From Planctomycetota bacterium (GTDB lineage: Bacteria; Planctomycetota; UBA1135; GCA-002686595): a stretch of DNA of 64,000 bases. The DNA lies in NCBI GenBank assembly GCA_002686265.1, contig NZBA01000063.1, positions 1 to 64,000 of the forward strand, read 5' to 3'. Numbering within the stretch: position 1 is the first letter of the stretch; each line of letters begins with the position of its first letter. The position numbers were made by a program, and so were the translations under genes. Positions 1 through 9,277 of this stretch are shown one piece after another. The notes beneath the pieces are model-generated. The model was not told the origin of the DNA. It saw only the letters and a program-made list of their open reading frames with translations, and did not search any database.

Positions 1-229
1 GGGGCTCGAGCTGGAGGTCGAGGGTCACCGGCGAGGGCAGGGGGAGCACGGGCGCGAGCAGGGACAGGAGGGCGAAGACGCCCAGGAAGACCAGGCTCGT
101 CCAGGCGGCCCGGTTGCGCCGCAGGCGCCGCAGGGCGTCCTGCCACAGGCTCTCCCCGCGCGCGGCGGCGGCCTCGGTGAGCAGCTGCTCGAGGTCCGCT
201 CCGCCCAAATCCCAGCTCGCCCGCGCCAC
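1..229 (-). CDS. OppC-type ABC permease, N-terminal fragment (cut by window edge)
   Basis: Only the first 76 codons are present; the gene continues past the left edge. The product starts with an acidic stretch, then a basic amphipathic segment (ALRRLRRNRAA) and a hydrophobic helix (SLVFLGVFALLSLLAPVL). This is the usual N-terminus of OppC/DppC inner-membrane permeases, where the first helix precedes the binding-protein-dependent transport domain. The start is taken as the GTG at 227-229, three bases after the TAG stop of the OppB gene on the same strand. Position directly after a binding protein and OppB supports the call. The membrane domain with the EAA loop lies outside the window, so specificity and insertions cannot be judged. 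Confidence 0.8.
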   Translation of the reverse strand, partial: MARASWDLGGADLEQLLTEAAAARGESLWQDALRRLRRNRAAWTSLVFLGVFALLSLLAPVLPLPSPVTLDLQLEP

Positions 230-232
230 GGC

Positions 233-1219
233 CTAGCTCTCCTCGAGGTCGATCCGGGGATCGAGCAGGGTGTAGGCGAAGTCCACCGCCGTGTTCAGCG
301 TGTAGACCAAGACCGTGTACAGGATCGTCACCCCCATCGCGAGGGTGTAGTCGCGGTTGAGGGCGCTGTTGACGAAGTGCGAGCCCGTGCCGGGGATGGC
401 GAAGATGCGCTCGATCACCAGGCTCCCGGTCAGGATGCCCGCGGTGGCCGGGCCGAGGTAGCTGACGACCGGCAGCACGCCGCCCTTGATGGCGTGGCGC
501 AACAGAACCGTCGCCGGCGGCAGGCCCTTGGCGTGCGCCGTGCGGATGTAGTCCTGGGAGAGCACCTCCAGCATCCCCGTGCGCGTCAGGCGCGCGATGT
601 AGGCGGCGAAGGGGCCGCCGAGGGCGAAGCCGGGAAGCACGAGGTGGCGCCAGGTCCCGTAGCCGGCTACAGGGAACAGCGGCACCACGAACACGAACAG
701 GATCACGAGGAAGCCGGCGATCGTGAAGTTGGGGACCGCGATGCCGGCCGTTGCCACCAGGCGCAGGCCGACGTCGACGCGCGTCCCGCGCCACAGCGCC
801 GAGGCGACGCCGACGCTGAGCCCGAGGATCAGGGCCCACAGGAGGGCGATCACCCCCAGGGAGACGGAGATCGGCAGGGACTGACCGATGATGTCGTTGA
901 CCGTGAAGTCGCGGTACTTGAAGGACGGGCCGAAGTCGCCGGCCAGGACGCCCCCGAAGGCGCGCGTCCCGTCGCCGCCGAGGAACTCGGGCCCCTGCTC
1001 GTCGAGGTTGAAGGGCCCGATGTAGTGCAGGTACTGCTTGAACGGATGCCAGTCGAGGTGATAGCGGGCCTTGATGTTGCGCTCGATCGACTCGTGCAGG
1101 GCGCGGTCGTTGTCGAAGGGGCCGCCGCGCACGGCGCGCATCAAGAAGAACGAGACCGTGACGACCACCCAGAGGGTGATCGCGAACCACAGCAGGCGCC
1201 GCAGGAGAAAGCGCGTCAC
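233..1219 (-). CDS. OppB-type oligopeptide/dipeptide ABC transporter permease
   Basis: Inner-membrane permease of a peptide importer, about 328 residues, close to the usual 306-340 of OppB/DppB. It begins with the typical first helix (FLLRRLLWFAITLWVVV). A periplasmic loop of about 100 residues follows, then a run of transmembrane helices with the conserved cytoplasmic EAA-loop signature (DYIRTAHAKGL), through which such permeases contact the ATPase, and it ends LDPRIDLEES, where OppB proteins typically end VDPRI. An upstream ATG at 1291 exists in frame but would add 24 arginine-rich residues and overlap the binding-protein gene. The GTG at 1217-1219 is preferred because it overlaps that gene's TGA as GTGA, the coupling pattern seen throughout this window. 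Confidence 0.9.
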   Translation of the reverse strand: MTRFLLRRLLWFAITLWVVVTVSFFLMRAVRGGPFDNDRALHESIERNIKARYHLDWHPFKQYLHYIGPFNLDEQGPEFLGGDGTRAFGGVLAGDFGPSFKYRDFTVNDIIGQSLPISVSLGVIALLWALILGLSVGVASALWRGTRVDVGLRLVATAGIAVPNFTIAGFLVILFVFVVPLFPVAGYGTWRHLVLPGFALGGPFAAYIARLTRTGMLEVLSQDYIRTAHAKGLPPATVLLRHAIKGGVLPVVSYLGPATAGILTGSLVIERIFAIPGTGSHFVNSALNRDYTLAMGVTILYTVLVYTLNTAVDFAYTLLDPRIDLEES

Positions 1220-3387
1220 TCGCCGCGCCCCCGTCTGGCGGCGGGGGAGTACAGCCCGTCGCCGGGCCCGTCCGCGGGGACCTCGCGCCACTCGGCCGGC
1301 TGGGCCGCGCGCTTGGTGGCCAGCTCCGCGTCATTCATCCAGTACCAGTGCTTGGGGAAGTGCTCGTCGACGACGTTCCCGTGGAAGCCCCCCAGGCGCG
1401 GGTTGACGAGGTTGCGCGTGACGTAGAAGTAGATTGGCAGGATCGGCAGCTCGTCCATCAGGATCGCCTCCGCCTCGGCGAAGAGCTCCATGCGCCGCAC
1501 CGGATCCGGCTCGACGGCCGCGGCCGCGATCAACTCGTCGTAGCGCAGGTCTCCCCAACCCGTGCGGTTGTTCTCCCCGCCGGTGACGAACATGTCGAGG
1601 AAGGTGTTCGGGTCGGCGTAGTCGCCGATCCAGGCCGAGCGTGAGACGTCGAAGGTGCGCGTCTTCTGAGTGTCGAGGTAGACCTTCCACTCCTGATTCA
1701 GAAGCTTGACGTTCAGTCCCAGGCGCTTCTTCCAGCCGTCGGCGATCACCTCCGCCACGTCCTTGTGGGTCTCGTCGGTGTTGTAGTGGATCTCGATCGT
1801 CGGCAGCTCGGCCCCGTCCGGCCCGAAGCCGGCCTCGGCGAGGAGCTCGCGCGCGCGCTCGACGTCGCGCGCGAAGCCCGCCTCGGCGACCTCGGCTCCC
1901 GTCGCGAAGCCGCGCGCCGCCTCGGAGGCCATCTCGACCTTGCCGTACCCGGGCAGGCCCGGGGGCACGAAGGCCCAGGCGGGTTCCTCGCCGGCCTTGG
2001 TGATGCTGGTCGTGATCGCGCGCCGGTCGATCGTCAGGGACAGGGCCTTGCGCACGCGCGGGTCATCGAAGGGCGGGTGGCCGACGTTGACGCGGTAGAA
2101 GTAGGAGCCGAGGTAGGGCGCGGGGTTGAAGTCCTCGCGCGGCAACAGGCGCGGGATGATGCTGGTGATCGGGCGGTCGATCCAGTCCACCTCGCCGGTC
2201 AGGTAGAGGTTGATGCTCGTCCCCAGGTGATCGATGGCCAGGGCGTCGATGGTCCCGAGGGCGACGTTCTCCGCGTCCCAGTAGTCGGGATTCCTGACCA
2301 GGCGGATGCGGTCGTTCACACGCCGGAACTCCACCGTGTAGGGTCCGTTGGTGACGATGTTCTCAGGGCGCATCCAGCGCAGCTCCCAGGTCCCCGGCCA
2401 GCGCTCGCGGGCCTCGGTGAGGTTGCGCCTGTTGACCGGGAAGAGCGGGTAGAACGCGACCAGCTGCAGGAAGTAGGGCGTGGGCGAGCCGAGGCGCACC
2501 TCGAGGGTCTGGGCGTCGAGGGCTCGGATGCCGACGCGCTCGGGGAAGGCGTGCTCGGCGCGGAAGGCGGCTCCGGCCATCAGATCGCCCCGGGCGAGCG
2601 CGTCGGCGAGGGCGCCGGGCGTGGCCTCCAGTTCGAGGAGCCAGCTCTCTCCGTAGGCGTCGCGGGCGAGGGCGGCGGCGGTGGCGGGCATGTCGGCGTT
2701 GACCGCGACCACGCGGCCGGCAACGGACAGGCGCAGTTCGGTGTCTCCGAGCCTCGCGACGACGGCGCCGGCGGCGTGTGCGTCGCCCGTGCTCACGGTC
2801 GGGGCGACGGGCGCCTCGCCGTCGGCGGCGGCGAGTAGGTAGCCCGAGCAGCCGACGCGCAGGCGTCCGTCGTCACGCTCCTCGACCCACAGGTTCTGCT
2901 TCCAGTCGGGCTGGTAGGTGAACTCGTCGATGAGGTGCGTGTACTCGCGTGCGCCAGCGACGTACCACAGCTGGTAGGCGTACTCCGCTGCCGTGAGGGG
3001 GTTGAGGACGCGTTCCCAGCTGAAGACGAAGTCGTGGGCCGTGAGCGGATCGCCGTTGCTCCAGTGCGCGTTCTCGCGGATGTGGAAGGTGTAGACGGTC
3101 CGATCCTCGCTCACACTCCAGCGCTCCGCCGCGCCGGGCAGGGGCTCGAGGGTGGAGGGGTGCTTCACGCACAGGCCCTCGAACAGGGCGCGGATGATGC
3201 GTCCCTCGGGCACGCCACTGACGGTCGCGGGGTCGAGGGTCGTGACCTCCGTGCCGTTGTTGAAGATGAAGTCGGCGCGCTCCAGGCGGGCCCCGCCGGC
3301 CATCGAAACGGCGGCCGCCAGCAGACCCCCGAGCAACGCCAGGGTGGCCAGCCGCGGCATCCCGTGCGAGGCGACCGAAGGCATCAT
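1216..3387 (-). CDS. Peptide ABC transporter substrate-binding protein (OppA/DppA family) with an inserted H-protein-like domain
   Basis: Extracytoplasmic binding protein of the SBP_bac_5 family, first gene of the minus-strand importer. At 723 residues it is well above the usual 500-550. The N-terminus has a signal peptide (LATLALLGGLLAAAVSMA). Family motifs are clear: LDPATVSGVPEGRIIRALFE near residue 51, a WSNGDPLTAHDFVFSWERVL segment around 109-128, and DPRVRKALSLTIDR in the C-terminal half. The excess is an insertion at about residues 165-283. Its second half (GRVVAVNADMP, then DAYGESWLLELE, then an acidic/alanine helix) reads like the C-terminal part of glycine-cleavage H protein, whose pattern is GxVVxVN...PYGEGWL. 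The lysine that carries lipoate in true H proteins is not at the expected place before this motif. The domain is therefore probably structural or ligand-binding, not a lipoyl carrier; that last step is inference. Confidence 0.9.
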   Translation of the reverse strand: MMPSVASHGMPRLATLALLGGLLAAAVSMAGGARLERADFIFNNGTEVTTLDPATVSGVPEGRIIRALFEGLCVKHPSTLEPLPGAAERWSVSEDRTVYTFHIRENAHWSNGDPLTAHDFVFSWERVLNPLTAAEYAYQLWYVAGAREYTHLIDEFTYQPDWKQNLWVEERDDGRLRVGCSGYLLAAADGEAPVAPTVSTGDAHAAGAVVARLGDTELRLSVAGRVVAVNADMPATAAALARDAYGESWLLELEATPGALADALARGDLMAGAAFRAEHAFPERVGIRALDAQTLEVRLGSPTPYFLQLVAFYPLFPVNRRNLTEARERWPGTWELRWMRPENIVTNGPYTVEFRRVNDRIRLVRNPDYWDAENVALGTIDALAIDHLGTSINLYLTGEVDWIDRPITSIIPRLLPREDFNPAPYLGSYFYRVNVGHPPFDDPRVRKALSLTIDRRAITTSITKAGEEPAWAFVPPGLPGYGKVEMASEAARGFATGAEVAEAGFARDVERARELLAEAGFGPDGAELPTIEIHYNTDETHKDVAEVIADGWKKRLGLNVKLLNQEWKVYLDTQKTRTFDVSRSAWIGDYADPNTFLDMFVTGGENNRTGWGDLRYDELIAAAAVEPDPVRRMELFAEAEAILMDELPILPIYFYVTRNLVNPRLGGFHGNVVDEHFPKHWYWMNDAELATKRAAQPAEWREVPADGPGDGLYSPAARRGRGE

Positions 3388-3449
3388 GGGCGCACGCTAC
3401 CGAGACTGTCGGATCATCGCAAGTCCGTTCAACGTAATGGCTTGCGTAC

Positions 3450-3478
3450 TTGACTGTCGCGCCTCCTGTCGCTAGCCT
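3450..3478 (+). promoter_or_regulatory. Candidate sigma-70-type promoter of the plus-strand opp operon
   Basis: TTGACT at 3450-3455 and TAGCCT at 3473-3478 are separated by exactly 17 bases, in the 211-base spacer between the divergent binding-protein genes (3388-3598). The first start codon on the plus strand is 120 bases downstream. The same architecture (TTGACC, 17 bases, TACCCT) occurs at 31659-31687. No clear promoter was found for the minus-strand operon in the same spacer. Confidence 0.45.
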
Positions 3479-3598
3479 GCTGCGCCCTCGTCGGTTGGAT
3501 TGCGCATCGACGGCGAGGGATCCCGCGGGTTTTCCTCGCCCGCTCTCACCACACCTTCACCGGCGCCGGCCGCGTCGATTCCCCCGGTCCTCTTGAGC

Positions 3599-5800
3599 AT
3601 GCACCGTAAGGCAGCCCGTCCCCGTCCGCTTCCCATCCTGATCGTCTCCCTGATCGCCCTGGGGGCTTGTGGCGGGGGCGGCGAGGAGGCTGCCGCGGGC
3701 GCGCCGGCACAGCCGAGCGCGGGACGCGCCGAGGCGGAGGCGGAGACCGCGCCCGGGGTAGAAGCGAGCGTGCCGGCCGCGAGTGAGCCCGTGACGAGTA
3801 GTGCCGACGAAATCGAGACGGCCGGACCGGGAGCGGCACCTCTCGACGTGTTCCACCCCGAGCGCGACACGCCCGCGAGGGCGCTCTTCGGCGGGCGGGG
3901 GATCGTGCACCTCGCGAGCCTCCCCGAGAGCATCTGCTACCCCGTCGAGAACTCGGCCGTCACGCGCCGGATGCTCTACGAGGTGCACGAGACGCTTCTG
4001 CAGCAGGACTGGGAATGGCACGACTACCGGCCGAGCATGGCCCGGGAGCTGGTGAACGAGGACCTGGTCGTGATCCGTGACGGGGCTCGCGAGCGCTACG
4101 CCGACGCTGCCGGGAGCATCGAGGTCAACGTCAAGCGCCAGGGCGAGCTCGCCGAGGGACAGGCGCCCCAGAAGCTCGTGCGAGCCTTCTACGGCGCCGT
4201 CGAGGACGCGGGAGAGCACTGGCGCGTGTCACCGGCTTCCCACGGTAGCGATCTCGCCGAGAGTATCACTCTGCCGAAGGCCGACGTGGCCAGGATCGAA
4301 CGCGGAGCGGTGTTCACCTTCAGCCTGCGTGACGATGTCCTGTGGCATCCGTCGTTGGTCTTCGCCCAGGAGCACCCCGAGGCCGCGGCGCGGCTCGCCG
4401 GGCACAAGGTGGACGCGGCGGACGTCGCGTTCTCCTGGAGCATCTACTCCAACCCCAACGTCGACTGCGACGAGAAGCGGTTCCAGTTCGAGAAGATCAC
4501 CCGCGGAGACGTCGTCGACGACCTGACGGTGCGCTTCTTCTACGAGGAGCAGTACGCCTTTGGCCTGCACACCCTCGGGCTCTCCTTGACGGTCCTGCCC
4601 CGGCACGTCTACGACCTCTCGGACCCTGACAATCCCGACCACTCCGAGAGCTTCACCGCCGAGGAGCAGGGCAAGCACATCAACGAGAACCCGCACAACC
4701 AGCTCTGGGTGGGGACCGGTCCCTACCGCGTGACGATTTGGACCCAGCAGTACGTGCAGGCCGAGCGCTTCACCGGTGTCGACGGGAAGTGCGCCTACTA
4801 CGACCGGGAGAACGCCGGGTTCGTCGACACGATCCGCTGGCGCTACATCGACGACGACGAGACGGCGATGAACGCCCTCTTGAACGGGGAGCTCGACTTC
4901 TTCGAGCGCATCAAGTCGGCCGACTACTTCGGCGAGCGCACCGGTGGCGAGGACTTCACGAACGAGTACTACAAGGGCTACAAGTACCTCGGGATCTACG
5001 GCTACACGGGTTGGAACATGCTCAAGCCCGAGCTGAAGGACCTGAGCGTGCGCAAGGCGATCGCCATGGCGATGGACTACGAGGAGTACCGCATCGCCAA
5101 CTACAAGGGGTTGGCGCGGCGCGTCACCGGGCCCTTCCCCTTCGATTCGGCCGCCTACGACCACTCGGTAGAGCCCTTCCCCTACGATCCCGACGCCGCC
5201 ATCGACCTGCTGGAAGAGGCCGAGTGGTACGACCGCGACGGAGACGGGATCCGCGACAAGGACGGCGTGGCGTTGGAGATCGACTTCCTGATGCCTTCGG
5301 GCAACGACGCCTCGAAGAACTTCGGGCTCAAGCTGCAGGAGGCGCTCGGCGAGATCGAGATCAAGCTGAACCTGGTGCAGATGGAATGGGCGACCTTCCT
5401 GGAGAAGCTGAAGTCGCGCCAGTTCGACGCCTGCAACCTGGCCTGGGTGCCCGAGCTCGAGAGCGACCCCGAGCAGCTGTGGCACTCCAAGTGGGGGAAG
5501 CCGGACGTGCGCGGCTCGAACAACTCCGGGGTGATGGACCCGGTGCTCGACGAGCTGATCGCCCGGGGACAGCGCGAGCTGGACTTCGACGCGCGCCAGA
5601 AGATCTGGAACGAGATGCACCGCTACCTCTACCACGAGGTACAGCCGTACCTGTTCATGTTCAACGTGCCCCAGAAGTTCGCCCTCAACCAGCGCTTCCG
5701 CGGGTTCCAAGCCGTGGCCATCGATCCGGGCTACAGCATCCGGCGCTGGCACTTGTGGCGCGAGGGCGCGGAGGGGTCGCGGGCGACCCTCGACGTCTAG
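3599..5800 (+). CDS. Peptide ABC transporter substrate-binding lipoprotein (OppA/DppA family)
   Basis: Binding protein of the second importer and first gene of a five-gene plus-strand operon. The start is the ATG at 3599: it gives a basic N-terminus, a hydrophobic core and a lipobox ending LGAC with the cysteine at residue 24. The protein is therefore probably a membrane-anchored lipoprotein of 733 residues. An in-frame ATG at 3500 would place 33 non-signal residues before it. After a low-complexity Ala/Glu linker (to about residue 75) comes a long SBP_bac_5 domain. It has LSVRKAIAMAMDYEEYR in the second half, and in the first half FSLRDDVLWHPS in place of the usual 'WSDGxPxTA'. It is some 180 residues longer than classical OppA. 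There is no H-protein-like insert here, unlike the divergent paralogue. Substrate is unknown beyond the peptide class. Confidence 0.9.
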   Translation: MHRKAARPRPLPILIVSLIALGACGGGGEEAAAGAPAQPSAGRAEAEAETAPGVEASVPAASEPVTSSADEIETAGPGAAPLDVFHPERDTPARALFGGRGIVHLASLPESICYPVENSAVTRRMLYEVHETLLQQDWEWHDYRPSMARELVNEDLVVIRDGARERYADAAGSIEVNVKRQGELAEGQAPQKLVRAFYGAVEDAGEHWRVSPASHGSDLAESITLPKADVARIERGAVFTFSLRDDVLWHPSLVFAQEHPEAAARLAGHKVDAADVAFSWSIYSNPNVDCDEKRFQFEKITRGDVVDDLTVRFFYEEQYAFGLHTLGLSLTVLPRHVYDLSDPDNPDHSESFTAEEQGKHINENPHNQLWVGTGPYRVTIWTQQYVQAERFTGVDGKCAYYDRENAGFVDTIRWRYIDDDETAMNALLNGELDFFERIKSADYFGERTGGEDFTNEYYKGYKYLGIYGYTGWNMLKPELKDLSVRKAIAMAMDYEEYRIANYKGLARRVTGPFPFDSAAYDHSVEPFPYDPDAAIDLLEEAEWYDRDGDGIRDKDGVALEIDFLMPSGNDASKNFGLKLQEALGEIEIKLNLVQMEWATFLEKLKSRQFDACNLAWVPELESDPEQLWHSKWGKPDVRGSNNSGVMDPVLDELIARGQRELDFDARQKIWNEMHRYLYHEVQPYLFMFNVPQKFALNQRFRGFQAVAIDPGYSIRRWHLWREGAEGSRATLDV

Positions 5801-5937
5801 CCCCGAGCGTCCATGCACATGCGCGCTGTAGGCCACGCGGCAGGATTCGATCCGAGGCGTTCGGAGCACTTTTTGATGGAGGACTCGGGCTGCTCGACTG
5901 ACCTTTCGAGCGAGGCCGGCCGCGCCCCGACTCCACG

Positions 5938-7425
5938 TTGCTGAACTTCATCCTTCGCCGGCTGCTCTTGATGATTCCCACCACTCTGGGGGTCGCGGCC
6001 GTCGTGTTCGCCATCTACCACCTCGCGCCGGGAGACCCGGCGACGGTGATGATGGGCATGGGCTCGGGCGGCCAGATGGGGACGAGTTCGGACTCCGAGT
6101 CCAAGATCGAGGCCTTCCGCATCAAGCACGGTCTGGACCGCCATCCGGTGATCCAGTTCCTCGACTACGTCGGGCCGGTGAACCTCTCGCGCGACGGACA
6201 CCCGTTCTTCTCCTCGCCCTACGGCGAGCGCAAGATCGAGGAGGTCGTGCTCGCCTCGGGCGAGATCGTCCGGGAGGGGCGGCCGCTGGCCATCGACCCT
6301 CTGGGGGAGACCGGGGAAGAGGAGCGGGCGCGGATCGACGAGGCGAGCGAGCGCCTCCTGGACGATGGCCTGGGCGAGGAGGCCTGGGCCGCCGCGCGCG
6401 TCGAGCTGGCGGCCTGCGAGACCGAGCGGGTCCTGCCGGCTCTGTTCTCGGCCCTGTTTCTGCTGCGCTTGGAGACGGACACGCGCACTCCGACCGTGGA
6501 GCGTGTGTCGGCCACCCTGGCCGAGCTGACCGGCGCGGACATCGAGGTCCATCCCGAGCGTGCCGTCCAGTTGGGCAGCGGGGCCACGATCCGCGAGTGG
6601 TTCCGCTGGTACTACGAGGAGGGTGGCGGTGACCGCGTCGCCAACGGCGGCCAGCGCCCCTGGGGGGGGCTGCTGTGCCTCGATCTGGGGAACGAGATGC
6701 AGGCCAAGACCTCGGTCGCCAAGGAGCTCGGCCGGCGCCTGGCGGTGACGGTTCCGCTGTCGCTGATCTCCGTCCTCCTGAGCTACCTGATCGCCCTGCC
6801 GATGGGGATCTTCTCCGTCCGCCGCCAGGGGTCGCGGTCCGACGGTGCCCTGACCGTCACGCTCTTCGTGCTCTACTCGATCCCGACCTTCTGGGCGGGG
6901 CTGATGCTGATCCTGGTCTTCGGCAAGACCGGCCTCGACTGGCTGCCGGTCCTCGGGCTGCACGACAAGGACGCCGAATCCCTCTCCCGCGGCGCATGGC
7001 TGTGGGACCTCGCCAAGCACACCATCCTGCCGGTGCTGACCCTGACCTACGGCAGCCTGGCCTACCTCTCGCGCCAGATGCGCGCGGGCATGCTGGAGGT
7101 CATCCGCCAGGACTACATCCGCACGGCGCGCGCCAAGGGACTCTCCGAGCGCGTCGTCGTCTACAAGCACGCCTTGCGCAACTCGATGATCCCGGTCCTG
7201 ACGCTGTTGGCCTCAATCCTGCCGATCCTGATCGGCGGCTCGATCATCGTCGAGAAGGTCTTCGACATCCCCGGCATGGGCAAGTACGCCTTCGAGGGGC
7301 TGCTCCGCCGCGACTTCTACATCGTGATGGCGACGACGATCTTCGTCGGGATCATGACCCAGGTCGGGATCCTGCTCTCCGACATCACCTACTCCCTCGT
7401 CGACCCCCGCATCCGGCATGACTGA
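5938..7425 (+). CDS. OppB-type peptide ABC permease with a long extracytoplasmic insertion
   Basis: Inner-membrane permease of the plus-strand importer. The first helix (FILRRLLLMIPTTLGVAAVV) and the motif HLAPGDPATVM are textbook OppB. The C-terminal half has the EAA loop (DYIRTARAKGL) and ends LVDPRIRHD. The protein is 495 residues against about 310-340 for the family. The excess lies between helix 1 and helix 2, roughly residues 50-240, a charged region rich in Glu, Arg and Ala with predicted helices, which should face the periplasm. A TTG at 5938 is the only start that gives the full first helix. No good Shine-Dalgarno site precedes it. The stop overlaps the next start by eight bases, so the two permeases are probably translationally coupled. 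Confidence 0.88.
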   Translation: MLNFILRRLLLMIPTTLGVAAVVFAIYHLAPGDPATVMMGMGSGGQMGTSSDSESKIEAFRIKHGLDRHPVIQFLDYVGPVNLSRDGHPFFSSPYGERKIEEVVLASGEIVREGRPLAIDPLGETGEEERARIDEASERLLDDGLGEEAWAAARVELAACETERVLPALFSALFLLRLETDTRTPTVERVSATLAELTGADIEVHPERAVQLGSGATIREWFRWYYEEGGGDRVANGGQRPWGGLLCLDLGNEMQAKTSVAKELGRRLAVTVPLSLISVLLSYLIALPMGIFSVRRQGSRSDGALTVTLFVLYSIPTFWAGLMLILVFGKTGLDWLPVLGLHDKDAESLSRGAWLWDLAKHTILPVLTLTYGSLAYLSRQMRAGMLEVIRQDYIRTARAKGLSERVVVYKHALRNSMIPVLTLLASILPILIGGSIIVEKVFDIPGMGKYAFEGLLRRDFYIVMATTIFVGIMTQVGILLSDITYSLVDPRIRHD

Positions 7426-9277
7426 TCCGACCGAGCCGCGAGAGGTCGCGAGTGCCGTTGGCTCGGAGGAGCTGGAGGCGACGATCTACTCCAAGGACTA
7501 CTGGGACCTGGTCTTGGAGCAGCTCGGCAAGCGCCCGCTGTTCAAGCTCGGCATGGCGGTCCTGGCCCTGCTCTACGCCTCGGCCATCTACGCGCCCTTT
7601 CTGGCCAACGACCGCCCGCTGGTGATCGAGGCCGTGGACCTCAAGGGCTACCGCGGGGCGATCAGCTCCTTGTCCGCCGTGACGACGGGCATGGCGGGGC
7701 TGATGAAGATGGGCGACGAGGAGTACACCGAGCGCCTGCGGGTGGCGGGGACCCTGGGCCGCGAGGGCGTCCCCGCCGACCGTGCGGCCGCCTTGGTGCT
7801 GGAGGAGCGGGCCGGAGAACAGCGCCTGGAGGTGATCCGGCGCGCCCTGCCCGGTGGCGAGCGTGAGCGGCTGGCGGCCTACGAGGATTCGGTGGAGGCT
7901 GCCCTCTCAGCCTTCCGCCGCGGAGAGGAGACCGCGGCCGTCGAGGCGGCCACCCAGGCCAAGACGCTCGCCCGCGCCCTGCGCCGGGAGCTGGTGGCGT
8001 GGGACCCCCGCAGCCCCGAGAAGGACGGCGTGCGCCTCGTCGGCCACCGGCGCTGGCCCCTGCTGGAGGCCCTCTCCGCCAAGGAGGTGTTCTTCATGGT
8101 GTTGTGGCTCTTCGTACTCGCTTGGCCGGTGTGGAATCCGCTGCTCAACCGCCGCGTCCTGGGCGGTGAGCGCGAGCGCATCCGTCGCTGGCGGCGGCGC
8201 AAGGTCCTCGGCGTGGGCGGTGCTTCGGTGGCCTGCGCCCTGCTCTGGACGGCGACGCCCTTCTACGGCGAGGCGGGCTCCTTCGACACGGCCCCGTTCA
8301 AGGGCGCCCTGGCGGCGGGGGACATGTGGCTCGTCCCGGCGGGCGAGACGATCGGCGAGGAGATGGCGGACACTCTCGTCTGGCCTCCGGTGGCCTACGG
8401 GACCGCGGAGACCCACTCCGACGCCGAGACCAACTTCCGTCCGCCGACCTGGTCACGCCATGCGCGCATCGACGCGGAGGGACGCTATGAGAGCGGCCCG
8501 CGCAAGCGGGCGGCGGACAGTGTGGACCCCACGGGCTACGAGGTCCCCGCCGTCCCGGTGGAGGTCCGCCCCGGCGAGCCATCCGTCAACCACTCCCTGC
8601 GGCGCATCGCCGGCACGGACGAGCTCGGCCGGGACTTCTTCACGCGCATCCTCTGGGGCGGGCGCGTGAGCCTGATGGTCGGCATCCTCTCCGCGGTCCT
8701 CTTGACCCTCCTCGGCGTCGTGGTCGGCTCGATCGCGGGCTACTTCGGAGGCTGGGTGGACATCGCGATCATGCGCCTGATCGAGATCATCCAGTCCCTG
8801 CCGGCGTTCTTCCTGATCCTGATGGCGATGGCGTTCACCGACCCCAAGGTCGTCCCACCGATCGTGGCCATCGTGGTCGTCATCGCCCTGATCCGCTGGA
8901 CCGGTACCGCGCGATTGGTGCGCGGCGAGTTCCTGCGCCTGCGCGAGCAGGAGTTCGTGCTCGCCTCCCAGGCCCTCGGCTTCTCCGACGCGCGCACGAT
9001 CTTCCGCCACGTTCTGCCCAACGCGCTCAGCCCCGTGCTCGTGTCGGCGGCCTTCGCGGTGGCCGCGGGGATCCTGACCGAGTCGGCGATCTCGTTCCTG
9101 GGCTTCGGGACGCGGCCGCCGGACGCCTCCTGGGGCGCGCTCGTGAACGAGAGCAAGAACCCCGAGTTCTGGTGGATCCAGGTCTTCCCGGGGGTCCTGA
9201 TCTTCATCACGGTCACCTGTTACAACCTCGTGGGCGAGGCGATCCGCGACGCCCTCGACCCGAAGATGAAGCTATGA
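7418..9277 (+). CDS. OppC-type peptide ABC permease, strongly enlarged (619 residues)
   Basis: Partner permease to the preceding OppB-like protein. The first hydrophobic helix is at residues 35-60 (LGMAVLALLYASAIYAPFL). The OppC hallmark GTDELGRDFFTRIL begins at residue 399, where a normal OppC has it near residue 80. The C-terminal 220 residues are a standard transport domain with an EAA-type loop (ASQALGFSDARTIFRHVLPN) and the ending [13 protein letters not shown]. The roughly 320-residue insertion contains a charged, helix-rich part (about 75-205), two further hydrophobic helices (FFMVLWLFVLAWPVW, then VLGVGGASVACALLW), and a segment with WPPVAYG. It is not a frameshift artefact: one frame stays open throughout with uniform codon use. 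Both permeases being enlarged suggests that the insertions pack together or against the binding protein. Confidence 0.88.
   Translation: MTDPTEPREVASAVGSEELEATIYSKDYWDLVLEQLGKRPLFKLGMAVLALLYASAIYAPFLANDRPLVIEAVDLKGYRGAISSLSAVTTGMAGLMKMGDEEYTERLRVAGTLGREGVPADRAAALVLEERAGEQRLEVIRRALPGGERERLAAYEDSVEAALSAFRRGEETAAVEAATQAKTLARALRRELVAWDPRSPEKDGVRLVGHRRWPLLEALSAKEVFFMVLWLFVLAWPVWNPLLNRRVLGGERERIRRWRRRKVLGVGGASVACALLWTATPFYGEAGSFDTAPFKGALAAGDMWLVPAGETIGEEMADTLVWPPVAYGTAETHSDAETNFRPPTWSRHARIDAEGRYESGPRKRAADSVDPTGYEVPAVPVEVRPGEPSVNHSLRRIAGTDELGRDFFTRILWGGRVSLMVGILSAVLLTLLGVVVGSIAGYFGGWVDIAIMRLIEIIQSLPAFFLILMAMAFTDPKVVPPIVAIVVVIALIRWTGTARLVRGEFLRLREQEFVLASQALGFSDARTIFRHVLPNALSPVLVSAAFAVAAGILTESAISFLGFGTRPPDASWGALVNESKNPEFWWIQVFPGVLIFITVTCYNLVGEAIRDALDPKMKL

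Noticed and set aside
4229..7170. Minus-strand frames opposite the binding protein and OppB genes
   Set aside because: Val/Leu/Arg-biased shadows of plus-strand genes with clear OppA/OppB motifs.
7600..8600. Suspected frameshift or gene fusion inside the OppC-like gene
   Set aside because: One frame stays open with even codon use from the first helix to the transport domain; the partner OppB is also enlarged, so a true insertion is more likely.
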